A DNA stretch of 63,838 nucleotides from Actinomycetes bacterium. Lineage in GTDB: Bacteria > Actinomycetota > Actinomycetes > Mycobacteriales > Mycobacteriaceae. Below the pieces are notes generated by a model. It had not been told where the DNA came from. It did not search any database and saw nothing but the letters and a program-made list of their open reading frames with translations. The stretch's first letter is position 1; every line of letters starts with the position of its first letter. Below are positions 8,646 to 17,308 of this stretch, piece by piece. The stretch is taken from contig JAHZKD010000191.1 of the NCBI GenBank assembly GCA_022600605.1, positions 1 to 63,838 of the forward strand, given 5' to 3'. The translations under genes were made by a program, and so were the position numbers.

Positions 8646-8948
8646 TTGGTGCTCGAATCCGCGCAAGAGACGACAGTGGAGGTCTTCGAGGCCACCAGCT
8701 GTGATGAAGCCATCATCGTCTCGGTCGACCGCCAAGGCGCTTCGATTGGTGTGCAACTAGAGCCAGAGGCCATGGAATGCGCCGACGCTGAGCTCGCAGG
8801 GCGGATCATCAGACTCAACACGCTTGCCCATCTGCGGTCCCAGCTTGCGCTGCGATTGGAGATGGAAGGCAACCGCGTGGACAACGTGGGGGCGTCCCTT
8901 CCAACCGAGGATCAAGTCGCCGCGTTCGAGATGACGATTGATTTTTAA
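8646..8948 (+). CDS. YbaB/EspL-like ESX-associated protein
   Basis: 100-aa ORF tightly packed in ESX operon; fold inference only. Confidence 0.45.
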   Translation: MVLESAQETTVEVFEATSCDEAIIVSVDRQGASIGVQLEPEAMECADAELAGRIIRLNTLAHLRSQLALRLEMEGNRVDNVGASLPTEDQVAAFEMTIDF

Positions 8949-8962
8949 GGGGTAAACAGCAC

Positions 8963-10762
8963 ATGCCAAGCAGTCAGGGCGGAGGCGGGCGGACACTGGA
9001 GGTGTCCCAGCCGGGGTTGGCCACTGTCGCGGCCACGATGTCCTCGGCTTCGACCAGCTTGGCCGCGCTGTCCGCCGCACCGCCTGTGCACGCTCCATTG
9101 GCCACCGATGAGGTCTCGACCAGTGCTGCCGCCCGACTGAGCGAGCATGGGGCAGTGCTGTCGAGCCGGGCATCCGACGGTGCGGCGGTCCTGGAAGCTG
9201 CGGCGCGGGCCGTTCTAGCAATTAGTGCCCACATGGCCCAAATCGACACGGCCAATGCGGCCGCGCTGGCCCTAGGCCCCCAGACATCGGCGCCCTCGGG
9301 GGGCCTTGGTACATCGGCGGCGGCCAAAATCAACGCAGTGGCAGCCCCAACACCGATCACCCCGATGGCGCCGCGCCTGGGCGAGGTGACCGCAGCACTG
9401 ATCGAGGCAGGTAGTAGCAGCACCGGAGCGACATTTCAGAACTCCTGCCGCGCCTATGGCAGCGCATTTGAAGCGGGCGCGGTAGCAGCGCGAAGCGCTC
9501 AGGGCGCGCTGGCCGATGCGATCACCGGACGCACCGGACCGCGGTTGTCGACTGCGCTGGCCAAGTTCGCCACATGGGCAGACCAGATGGCCTCGCACGC
9601 CGAAACGGTGGCCCAGCATGCACAAGATCATGGTGGCCGTTTAGAGCGAACCCAGCACGAGACCCCCAAAACCCAGCAGTTCGCCGACACACGCCAATCG
9701 CTGAACCGCGCACAGGAACTCAACATGCGCACTGGGGGCATGGCCTCAGGACTGGTGGTGCAGTACGCAAATCGCCTGCAGCAACTGGACTCCACCGCGA
9801 CCGCGGCCGGAGTGTCCTATCACCTCACCGAGCTGCCCCAAGCCCCGCCACCACCGCCGCCGGTCACCGACATTGTTGACGGCGATTCTGCGGCACCCAG
9901 CAGCGAGGACTCAGCCCAACCCGCCGAGGGCGAGCCCGGCCAAACCGACAATCCTGCCGATGGTGCTACCGATGGTGCCCAGCAGCCCGGGGAGACTCCT
10001 GACCCGGATGCCGAACCCAGTGTGCTGGGCAGCCACGCCGAACCGTTGACTGATCCGCTGGCCACCGAGGCCGCGGGCGCCTCTCCGGCCGGTGATCCCA
10101 TGCAGCAGATGGCGCCGATGGCCGCCATGCTTCCCTCTGCGTTGGCCGGAGCTCTCGGCGGTGCGATGGGAGCGGCCACCAGCGTCCCGCAGCAAGTCAT
10201 GGGCGCAGCCCAACAGGTCATGCAGGGTGCCGCAGCAGCCATGGAGGACCCCGACCTCGGTCTTGACATTGACCCCCTGAGCTCGGGACTTTCCGATTTC
10301 GGGGGTGGCGGCCTGGGCAACGGTGGTGGCGGCGGTGGCGCCGCGGTGGAGCCAGCCGGTGTGGACACCTCGCTGCCACCTGGCGGCGGGGCCCTAGCCG
10401 CGGCGTCAGCACCGCCAGCAGGGCCACCAGTTCCAACCAGCAGCGCAGCAGTCAGCGGACCCAAAGCTGCTCCCACCGGTGCCGGGATGGGCGGAATGCC
10501 CATGATGATGCCGCCGATGATGGGCGGCATGGGTGCCGGTGCGGGCGCAAACGCAAGTCGCCCAACCCAGCCGCCGGACAAAACCGTGGTGGTCCCATCC
10601 ATCCCGAACGAGGAACCGGTCAAAGGTGAGGTCGAGCGCCGCCAGGTCGCCAGCGTTGACGAACCCACCCCGGCCAAACCTGAGGCCGGCGAACCGGCAA
10701 GTGGGCGGCCACGCCGGCGCGTGGTGGTAGCTCCTCCACCAGATCCCGGGGAAGCGAAATGA
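8963..10762 (+). CDS. EspB-like fused PE/PPE-type secreted protein with Gly/Pro/Met-rich C-terminus
   Basis: N-terminal PE-like helices, central PPE-like helical part, low-complexity GAGMGGMPMMMPPMMGGMGAG tail. Confidence 0.55.
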   Translation: MPSSQGGGGRTLEVSQPGLATVAATMSSASTSLAALSAAPPVHAPLATDEVSTSAAARLSEHGAVLSSRASDGAAVLEAAARAVLAISAHMAQIDTANAAALALGPQTSAPSGGLGTSAAAKINAVAAPTPITPMAPRLGEVTAALIEAGSSSTGATFQNSCRAYGSAFEAGAVAARSAQGALADAITGRTGPRLSTALAKFATWADQMASHAETVAQHAQDHGGRLERTQHETPKTQQFADTRQSLNRAQELNMRTGGMASGLVVQYANRLQQLDSTATAAGVSYHLTELPQAPPPPPPVTDIVDGDSAAPSSEDSAQPAEGEPGQTDNPADGATDGAQQPGETPDPDAEPSVLGSHAEPLTDPLATEAAGASPAGDPMQQMAPMAAMLPSALAGALGGAMGAATSVPQQVMGAAQQVMQGAAAAMEDPDLGLDIDPLSSGLSDFGGGGLGNGGGGGGAAVEPAGVDTSLPPGGGALAAASAPPAGPPVPTSSAAVSGPKAAPTGAGMGGMPMMMPPMMGGMGAGAGANASRPTQPPDKTVVVPSIPNEEPVKGEVERRQVASVDEPTPAKPEAGEPASGRPRRRVVVAPPPDPGEAK

Positions 10763-11109
10763 CACAAGCCCAGGAGTCAGACGCCGAACTCGTCGCACGC
10801 AATGTCGCACGAATCGAGCGGGTGCAGCAGACCCTGCACAATCTCAACAAAAAGTGGGCCAGCATTGACGTGCACATGGAAAGCGCTAACGGCGATGTGC
10901 AGCTCTCGGTGAACCATAAAGGGCGCCTATTGACGCTGTCGCTGGCCCCGGGCTGCACGAGCCGCTACACCAACGAGGCCCTAGAGCGCGAGATAAGCAC
11001 AACCCTGCAGGCCGCGGTCCAAGATGCCCGCGCCGAGTGCGAAGATATCGAAAAAAATGTCGAGGAAGCAGCGCTCCGTGCTGCACAACTGCTCGCCGAC
11101 CTTGAATAA
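10759..11109 (+). CDS. YbaB/EbfC (EspL)-like protein
   Basis: VQLSVNHKGRLLTLSLAPGCTSRYTNEALEREISTTLQAAVQDA; start overlaps previous stop. Confidence 0.6.
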   Translation: MTQAQESDAELVARNVARIERVQQTLHNLNKKWASIDVHMESANGDVQLSVNHKGRLLTLSLAPGCTSRYTNEALEREISTTLQAAVQDARAECEDIEKNVEEAALRAAQLLADLE

Positions 11110-11189
11110 TTCCTCACCTTTGCTGGATGCCGGCAGTGAATCAGCCCCAGCAAGTAGCCACATACGCGCCTCGACGCTACGGTGAACAC

Positions 11190-11855
11190 ATGAGTGAAGG
11201 CACGTCACCGCAGGTCGGACCCGCTGCAGCGGGCACCGGCTCGCCGTGGGCGCCGTCGCGGGGACCGGAGCCAACCCCGGCAGACGGCGCTGTTTCTAGC
11301 GGTGCGACCAGTGTGCTGCCACCCCAATCGCCGCCCCACCCGCCTCCCGGGCCGGCGCCGGAACCGACCCCAAAAGGCGTGTGGCTGCTCTCAGGTGCCG
11401 CAGTGATCCTGTCGGTGGCCGCGGTGGTCATGGGCACGCTGGCATGGACACGACCCGATCCCGCGCCGGTCACCACGACGGTGAGCCCACAGGCGCCCGT
11501 TTATAGCGATGCGGAGATCGCCGCCGCCCGCGACGACGCTTGCGCGGCAGCAGACTCCGTCGTGGCGGCAATCTATGAGACCTCCGTGCCGCTGGTAGCC
11601 ACGCTGCCCGACGTCGATAGCCCCGAGTACAAGGCGGCGTTGGCCAACGAGCAGGCAGTCGTTCTTGTTGAATTGGAATACCTGCGGCTGCACATAACGC
11701 CAGCCACACCGCCCGAGATCGCTGACCCGCTCAATGACTACATCGACGCCGTCCTTGCGATCGTGGCAGCCGACACCAGCAACCAAGACCGCAACCCGCC
11801 CACAGCCGCGGGACAGACAGCGATGGACAAAGCTCACGCGGCCTGCAAACGATAG
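11190..11855 (+). CDS. membrane-anchored protein, ESX-associated
   Basis: Pro-rich N-terminus, single TM (GVWLLSGAAVILSVAAVVMGTLAW), extracytoplasmic helical domain; paralog of 12208-12738. Confidence 0.6.
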   Translation: MSEGTSPQVGPAAAGTGSPWAPSRGPEPTPADGAVSSGATSVLPPQSPPHPPPGPAPEPTPKGVWLLSGAAVILSVAAVVMGTLAWTRPDPAPVTTTVSPQAPVYSDAEIAAARDDACAAADSVVAAIYETSVPLVATLPDVDSPEYKAALANEQAVVLVELEYLRLHITPATPPEIADPLNDYIDAVLAIVAADTSNQDRNPPTAAGQTAMDKAHAACKR

Positions 11856-11869
11856 GAAACCGATCACCC

Positions 11870-12211
11870 ATGCCATCAGCGGTCAATAAACCCCTCGACC
11901 TACGGCCCGCCGAAGCCCAGGCAGCCAACATGTCGGCCCCCACCATGGTCGCCGAAACCGCCGCCCAAACAATGACCACCACAGCCGCAATACCGGCCGC
12001 GGCCTCGGGGGCGCTGCGATCGATGTGGGCGCCGGTGACAGCCACAGTTGCCGAAGACGAAGCCACCCGACAAGCACTCAACACCGGCGGCGGGCGCCGA
12101 ATCGCCAACCTCTATCAACTCCACACCGACCACGTCAACACCCTGGTCGCCGTCGATGACCAGAACCGTCAGGGCCTGACGCTGCTACCACCAGGCACCA
12201 GCCCAGGATGA
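11870..12211 (+). CDS. EspC-like small protein
   Basis: 113-aa helical ORF in the operon, compact context. Confidence 0.45.
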   Translation: MPSAVNKPLDLRPAEAQAANMSAPTMVAETAAQTMTTTAAIPAAASGALRSMWAPVTATVAEDEATRQALNTGGGRRIANLYQLHTDHVNTLVAVDDQNRQGLTLLPPGTSPG

Positions 12212-12738
12212 CAACCCAAGTGCGGCAACGGCGCCACCGCGGCAGGATCGTCGCCGCAGCAGCATTCGTCGCCGCGACTGCTGCAGTAGTGGCCAGCGCG
12301 TTGGCCCTGGCTCATCCAGCCGAACCCGCCCACCACACCGTGAACATCGTGACGCCGCCACCGGTCACCTACAGCAGCGCAAAAATACAAGCCGCCAAGA
12401 ACACCGCCTGCGCGGCTTGGGATAGAGCCGCCCGGACCGTCGCTGCAGCAGCGAATGCGCGGGCCGAACTAAGTGACACGACTGGTGGATCGAGCATCGA
12501 AACTGAGGAAGCGCGGATGGTCGAGAAGCGCGTGGCGGCTGTGGAAGTCAAGTTCCTGAGAACCCAAATCAGCCCCGCAACACCGCCCAGTGTGAAGACG
12601 CCCATAACGGACTGGATGGCCGCGCAGATCGACTCCATGCACGGAGCCAACATTCGACACTGGGATGAGTCGAACGCCGCGACAGAGCGCGGCAACGATC
12701 TTGTGGACGTGATAGCGCCCGCGTGTGGGTTGCGCTGA
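12208..12738 (+). CDS. membrane-anchored protein, paralog of 11190-11855
   Basis: Shares VTYSSAKIQAAKNTACAAWD / ITPATPPEIADPL-type segments with upstream gene; single TM. Confidence 0.6.
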   Translation: MTTQVRQRRHRGRIVAAAAFVAATAAVVASALALAHPAEPAHHTVNIVTPPPVTYSSAKIQAAKNTACAAWDRAARTVAAAANARAELSDTTGGSSIETEEARMVEKRVAAVEVKFLRTQISPATPPSVKTPITDWMAAQIDSMHGANIRHWDESNAATERGNDLVDVIAPACGLR

Positions 12739-15188
12739 TGCCTGGTGTCGAAGGGGCGATGCCCGTTGTTGGAGGGGCCGCGGGGGCTCTTGCAGGGGCC
12801 GCGGGAGGCTATGGGGCGCTGATTGTTACACCCGATATGGTGCCCCCGGATCCCGCTGGCTGGGATGCCCTGGGACAGCAGTATCAGGCAGGCGCTGCTG
12901 CCTGGGAGCGGATCTATCAGCAGATCGTGCGTGACAATGCCGCCCGCCGCGAGGCCGCCGACTCGCGAGGCTTTGACACCGCGCACCAGGCCGGCGCGAT
13001 ACTTGCCGAGGAAGCCAAGACCATCAGCGAATGGCACCAGGGTGCCGCCAAGAAAGCAAACGGCATTTCGGGCGTGTTCAAGGACACCGCTGCGGCACAA
13101 GAGCAGCTCGTGCGTGACGCCAACGCAAAGATTCAGGCCGCTAAACTCCCCGGGGAACGCGAAGCCCTGGTGACGGCCTACCACTCGCAAGCGCGCGTGC
13201 AGACCGGCTGGGGGGTGACCGCGGCCACCGCGCTGCACACCTCGTTTAAGACCAGCACCGAAAACACCCGCGCTTTAAGCCTTCTCACTAAATTCGGCGA
13301 CGTCTCGACCGCACCACCAGCAACACCGCTCGACAACACCTCTCCAGGTATCGAACAAGGCGACAACTCTCCCTGGGAGAAGCGAGTCGAGGATGGCAAC
13401 TACAGAGAGCCGACCGCGAGCCCGCCGAGCGATCCCGCGAGTTCCCCCGCGATTCAGTCTGGATTTGATGCTGTGGATCAGGGGGCCGGCGCCGCCAAAG
13501 GCGCACCGGTCGGCGGCCACGGATCTAAGGTGCAGTCGCCTGCGGCCAGCGGTGGGGCGCCGGCACCGTCGATGTCTAATCTTGGCGAGCTGCTCAGTGG
13601 TGGCGGGATGAGCTCGGGCGGGACACCGAGTATGCCGGGCGGTCTGGGTAGCGGAGGAATGCCCGGTGTGGGCTCCACACCGCTGGGGGCAGGTTTAGGT
13701 GAGATGCCCGGTGCGGCAGGAGGGTTGGCTGGCGCGGGTGGGATGCCTGGCTCTGCTTCTTCGGCGAGTTCCCCAGCGTCGGCGTTTTCGCGGGGAATGG
13801 CGACCGGCGCGGGTATGGGCGGGGGAGTACCGACGATGCCTCCGAGCGCTCCGGCAAGTCCCTCACCGGCATTGTCGGCCGGGGGTACTGCTGTGCCCGC
13901 CGTACCAGTGTCGGCAGCGGGAGCCGGTGGTGGTGTCTCCGGGGTGGCCGCTCAGCCCGGTATGGCTGCCCCGGCGGCTCCGGCCGCGACAACGGGGGCG
14001 GGAATGGGTGGCGCTCCGATGATGATGCCCCCTGGTGCGATGGGCCCGCCGGCAGCAGCGGTGCCTCCGGCGGCGGCGCCGACGGCTCCTGCGGGCGCGG
14101 GTGCCGGTGCCGGCAGTGGGCACGCGGCGGCGGCACCTTCGGCGAGCGCGGCAGGGGGTGCCACCTTGGTCCCGGCCAGCGTGGTGGCAGCTGGCCAGAC
14201 CGCGGCCGCGCGAGAGCGGCAGGAGTCCGCCGACGCTGCTGCGGCCAAGGAGTTGGTCTGGAAGTTGCAGCACGCTGCGGGTTCGGTGAATTCCGCGGGC
14301 ACTGACTGGGCGGTCGGGGTCTTTCGTTCGCCAAGCGGTACCGAGACGGTGATGACGACCAATGACGGTGCGAGCTTTGTTCCTCACAGTGTGCACGTTC
14401 CGCGCTCGGCACGCCTGTTGTCTGCAGATCCGTTGGTGGATGAGCATTTTCGGCAACTGTGGTTTGGGTGGCATGATCCCGCTAGGGTGCTTGTCGAGTA
14501 TGCCCGGCTTCGTTCAGAGACCGATTGGCGGCTGGTGGCTGCCGCGACGACTGGGCCGGTGACTGCGTTGCGCGACGAGGGGGTCGAGCACCCGCCGTCG
14601 TGCTCGCGCGATGTCAATCCGCTGTTGCGGGCGGGGGAGGGGCCGGTATCCGCCCCGCCCCTTGATGGTCTGCATGTGCACCGGTTGAGTCTGTTGTGGC
14701 CAGAGGTCTATCCACGGTTGCAGCGGGTGATGGAAGCCGATCCGGTCTATCAGGAGCGCATTGTCAATGCGGTGAGTGCCCTGATGCTCAACACCGCAAC
14801 TACCCAAGCGGTGGCTATTGAGGGTGGGATTCCGGAGGCATTTCGACGAGTCTGGTCCACTCGCGGGGCGCCCTCGGAGCCCAACGCTCAAGAGTGGGCC
14901 GCCTACGACGAGCAGGCCCCGAGGTTCAACATTCAGGTCGCAATGGCACGTCCAGGTTTCCTCAGCGGCGCCGAAGACCCGAGCGAGACTGTGGACGAAG
15001 TTCGCAACTACCGGGCCCACTGGTTAGTCGCCCGTACCGCTGAGCACATTGCAGGTTGGTCTACCCGACCGCTGCCATTGCCGGACATGTGTTATTCGGC
15101 GCTAGCTTTGGAGCAGCCCCATATTCGCGACCTCATTGAAGAGGCGTTGTCGAGCGTCGAGGACGACCTTCGCGGAACCGGCACCTAG
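12738..15188 (+). CDS. large ESX-associated protein, DUF5631/DUF5632-like C-terminus
   Basis: Helical N-terminus, Gly/Met-rich linker, C-terminal KELVWKLQHAAGSVNSAGTDWAVGVFRS... domain seen in ESX-linked proteins. Confidence 0.55.
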   Translation: MPGVEGAMPVVGGAAGALAGAAGGYGALIVTPDMVPPDPAGWDALGQQYQAGAAAWERIYQQIVRDNAARREAADSRGFDTAHQAGAILAEEAKTISEWHQGAAKKANGISGVFKDTAAAQEQLVRDANAKIQAAKLPGEREALVTAYHSQARVQTGWGVTAATALHTSFKTSTENTRALSLLTKFGDVSTAPPATPLDNTSPGIEQGDNSPWEKRVEDGNYREPTASPPSDPASSPAIQSGFDAVDQGAGAAKGAPVGGHGSKVQSPAASGGAPAPSMSNLGELLSGGGMSSGGTPSMPGGLGSGGMPGVGSTPLGAGLGEMPGAAGGLAGAGGMPGSASSASSPASAFSRGMATGAGMGGGVPTMPPSAPASPSPALSAGGTAVPAVPVSAAGAGGGVSGVAAQPGMAAPAAPAATTGAGMGGAPMMMPPGAMGPPAAAVPPAAAPTAPAGAGAGAGSGHAAAAPSASAAGGATLVPASVVAAGQTAAARERQESADAAAAKELVWKLQHAAGSVNSAGTDWAVGVFRSPSGTETVMTTNDGASFVPHSVHVPRSARLLSADPLVDEHFRQLWFGWHDPARVLVEYARLRSETDWRLVAAATTGPVTALRDEGVEHPPSCSRDVNPLLRAGEGPVSAPPLDGLHVHRLSLLWPEVYPRLQRVMEADPVYQERIVNAVSALMLNTATTQAVAIEGGIPEAFRRVWSTRGAPSEPNAQEWAAYDEQAPRFNIQVAMARPGFLSGAEDPSETVDEVRNYRAHWLVARTAEHIAGWSTRPLPLPDMCYSALALEQPHIRDLIEEALSSVEDDLRGTGT

Positions 15189-15189
15189 C

Positions 15190-15630
15190 TCACCGGCGGT
15201 AGCGTCGCTCAATCTGCTCGGTTTCCTCATATTCCCGCAACCGGGCATTGTGGCGTAGTTCTTCTCGCGCGCACCGCAACCCCAGCACGCGGCGGTCACG
15301 CCCGCGGGCGCCTTCGCTTAAACACTCCAGCTGGGCATCGGTGATCCCTGACGGGCTGCCGCCGCGATCACGGGTGCACATCACGACGTTGCCGCGCAAC
15401 AGCGGGACCGTGCGGGCAGCGAAATCGGTTTGGGCGAAAAGAATCTCGGTGGCAACGTGGTTGATGTCGTGATGCCATGCGCGCGCGGAGAACCAGAAAT
15501 CGAACATCCCGTCTGCGCTAGTCAGAATTTCGGGATGCTGATCGCCGACCAGGGCGGCGACGTCCTCACCGCTGCGCGCGGTGGTCAGACACAGACTTCC
15601 GTCGGCGCGGGCGTACAGTACGCGAAACAT
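15190..15630 (-). CDS. hypothetical protein (MFRVLYARADGSLCLTTARSGEDVAALVGDQHPE...)
   Basis: ORF ends next to the previous stop in tail-to-tail orientation; start at M20 of the ORF. Confidence 0.5.
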   Translation of the reverse strand: MFRVLYARADGSLCLTTARSGEDVAALVGDQHPEILTSADGMFDFWFSARAWHHDINHVATEILFAQTDFAARTVPLLRGNVVMCTRDRGGSPSGITDAQLECLSEGARGRDRRVLGLRCAREELRHNARLREYEETEQIERRYRR

Positions 15631-15824
15631 TATCCGGCGATTCCTTTCCTCTGTCCTAGACCGTAGGCCAGCACGGCCCGCCCACACACCGGAACGACTT
15701 CCTCTGGGCAGTGAACGACCAGGGGCCGCCCCAAAACCGCCAGGTGAAGCGCCCAGCTGTCAGTTTCTAGTCAATTTGGCTGTGGCTGTGGCTGAGGTGT
15801 TGTTTTGCGCGGTACGGTTTCGGG

Positions 15825-17303
15825 GTGCCGTTCAATTTGGCGTCAAAGACGCAGGTGTCGGGCCACAACTTTCTGCGCCGGAGGCTGGGGTTCGCCTTTC
15901 AGCGCCGTTCGGTACGTATGCAGACCGATCGTGTGCGCACGCAGCGGCTGATGTTGATGATTTCGGCGCTGATTGCGGTGTTGGTGATGGTGGGAGCGCT
16001 GGTGGTGGGTTGGCTGCGCCCGGCGGGTCTGGTCAGCGATTCCAAGATAGTTGCTGACCGCAAACTCGGCACGGTGTTTGTCTCGGTGGATGGGCGGCTC
16101 CACCCGGCGCTGAATTTGGTGTCGGCGTGGCTGATCGCTGGGGAGCCGATGGAGCCGAAGTTTGTCAAACCAGAAGATTTGGCGAAGTGGCCTCGGGGGC
16201 CGCTGGTAGGCATCGTGGGTGCACCGACAGAGCCGCCGGCCGTGCATACACCTGAAGTGTCGCGGTGGGCGGTGTGCGACACCGCTTCTGAGTTGATGAG
16301 CGCTCGACCTGTGGTGACCGGTATCAACGGCGAACTCACGCTGGGGGATCGGGCGCGTGAAGTCGGCGACGACGATGCGGTAGTCGGGGTCTTCGACGAT
16401 CAGGCTTACGTCATCACAGGTGGGGTCCGCATGCCGGTAGACCTGGCTGACCGTGCTGTGACCGGACCGGTGGGACTTGATGAAGTTGTGCCCACGGAGT
16501 TATCGCAGGCGCTGCTCGACGCGATCCCGGCTGGGCGACCATTGGTGGTACCGGTGGTGCCGCGCGCCGGTGAGCCGGCCGAAGTGGACCTAGGTACGCC
16601 GGTGGTAATCGGCTCAGTGGTGGTCTCTGAAGATGTTTCGTCTGGGAAGGACCAGTACTACGTGGTCCACGCCGACGGAGTGCAGCCGGTGACATCTGTG
16701 GTGGCCGCGATGCTGCGCCAACGGGACTCTCATGGGGCGTCCCAGCCGCCTCGGGTCTCACCGGATGTGTTGCGCGACGTCCCTGATCGTGAGGTGCTCG
16801 ATATCGATGGGTACCCGGGGCAGCCGTTGAAAGTCGTGGACTGGCGCGCTGAGCCGGTGCTGTGCATGGCCTGGGAGCGCGCGGTGGCTGACCGGCAAGC
16901 ACGCCAGCAGGTGCTTGTGGGGCGCGGGTTGCCGGTGACCGCGCAGCAGGAGGCGCATTTGGTGCCGTTGGTGGTCAGCGCTGAGGATCGCGGAACGGTC
17001 GCCGATCGGGTGTTGTTGTCCGAGAGTCCGGCGACTTGGGTGGCCACCACGGGAGCAACTTTGGACTCGACGCGACGAGAGACGCTGTGGTTGATCAGCG
17101 GGTCGGGGGTGCGCTACGGGGTGTCCTTTGACGAGGAGACACTTCGGGCGCTGGGGCTTAAGAATGTGGCGCCGAGTCCGGCCCCGTGGCCAATGCTGGG
17201 AGCGTGGCCGGCCGGTCCGGAGCTGTCTCGTCAGGCGGCGATGACGATGCATGACACGATGGCTGGCCCAACGACGGCCAAGCCTGTAGAGCAGGGACGG
17301 TAA
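15825..17303 (+). CDS. eccB: EccB, ESX core membrane protein
   Basis: MPFNLASKTQVSGHNFLRRRLGFAFQRRSVRM... N-terminus followed by one TM and large periplasmic domain; next to eccC. Confidence 0.9.
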   Translation: MPFNLASKTQVSGHNFLRRRLGFAFQRRSVRMQTDRVRTQRLMLMISALIAVLVMVGALVVGWLRPAGLVSDSKIVADRKLGTVFVSVDGRLHPALNLVSAWLIAGEPMEPKFVKPEDLAKWPRGPLVGIVGAPTEPPAVHTPEVSRWAVCDTASELMSARPVVTGINGELTLGDRAREVGDDDAVVGVFDDQAYVITGGVRMPVDLADRAVTGPVGLDEVVPTELSQALLDAIPAGRPLVVPVVPRAGEPAEVDLGTPVVIGSVVVSEDVSSGKDQYYVVHADGVQPVTSVVAAMLRQRDSHGASQPPRVSPDVLRDVPDREVLDIDGYPGQPLKVVDWRAEPVLCMAWERAVADRQARQQVLVGRGLPVTAQQEAHLVPLVVSAEDRGTVADRVLLSESPATWVATTGATLDSTRRETLWLISGSGVRYGVSFDEETLRALGLKNVAPSPAPWPMLGAWPAGPELSRQAAMTMHDTMAGPTTAKPVEQGR

Positions 17304-17308
17304 AGGCT

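Noticed and set aside
9820-10767. 315-aa minus-strand ORF, Pro/Gly-rich
   Set aside because: Mirror of the low-complexity tail of the EspB-like gene on the other strand.
13594-14474. 272-aa and 203-aa minus-strand ORFs
   Set aside because: Pro/Arg-rich complement of the Gly/Met-rich linker of the 12738-15188 gene.
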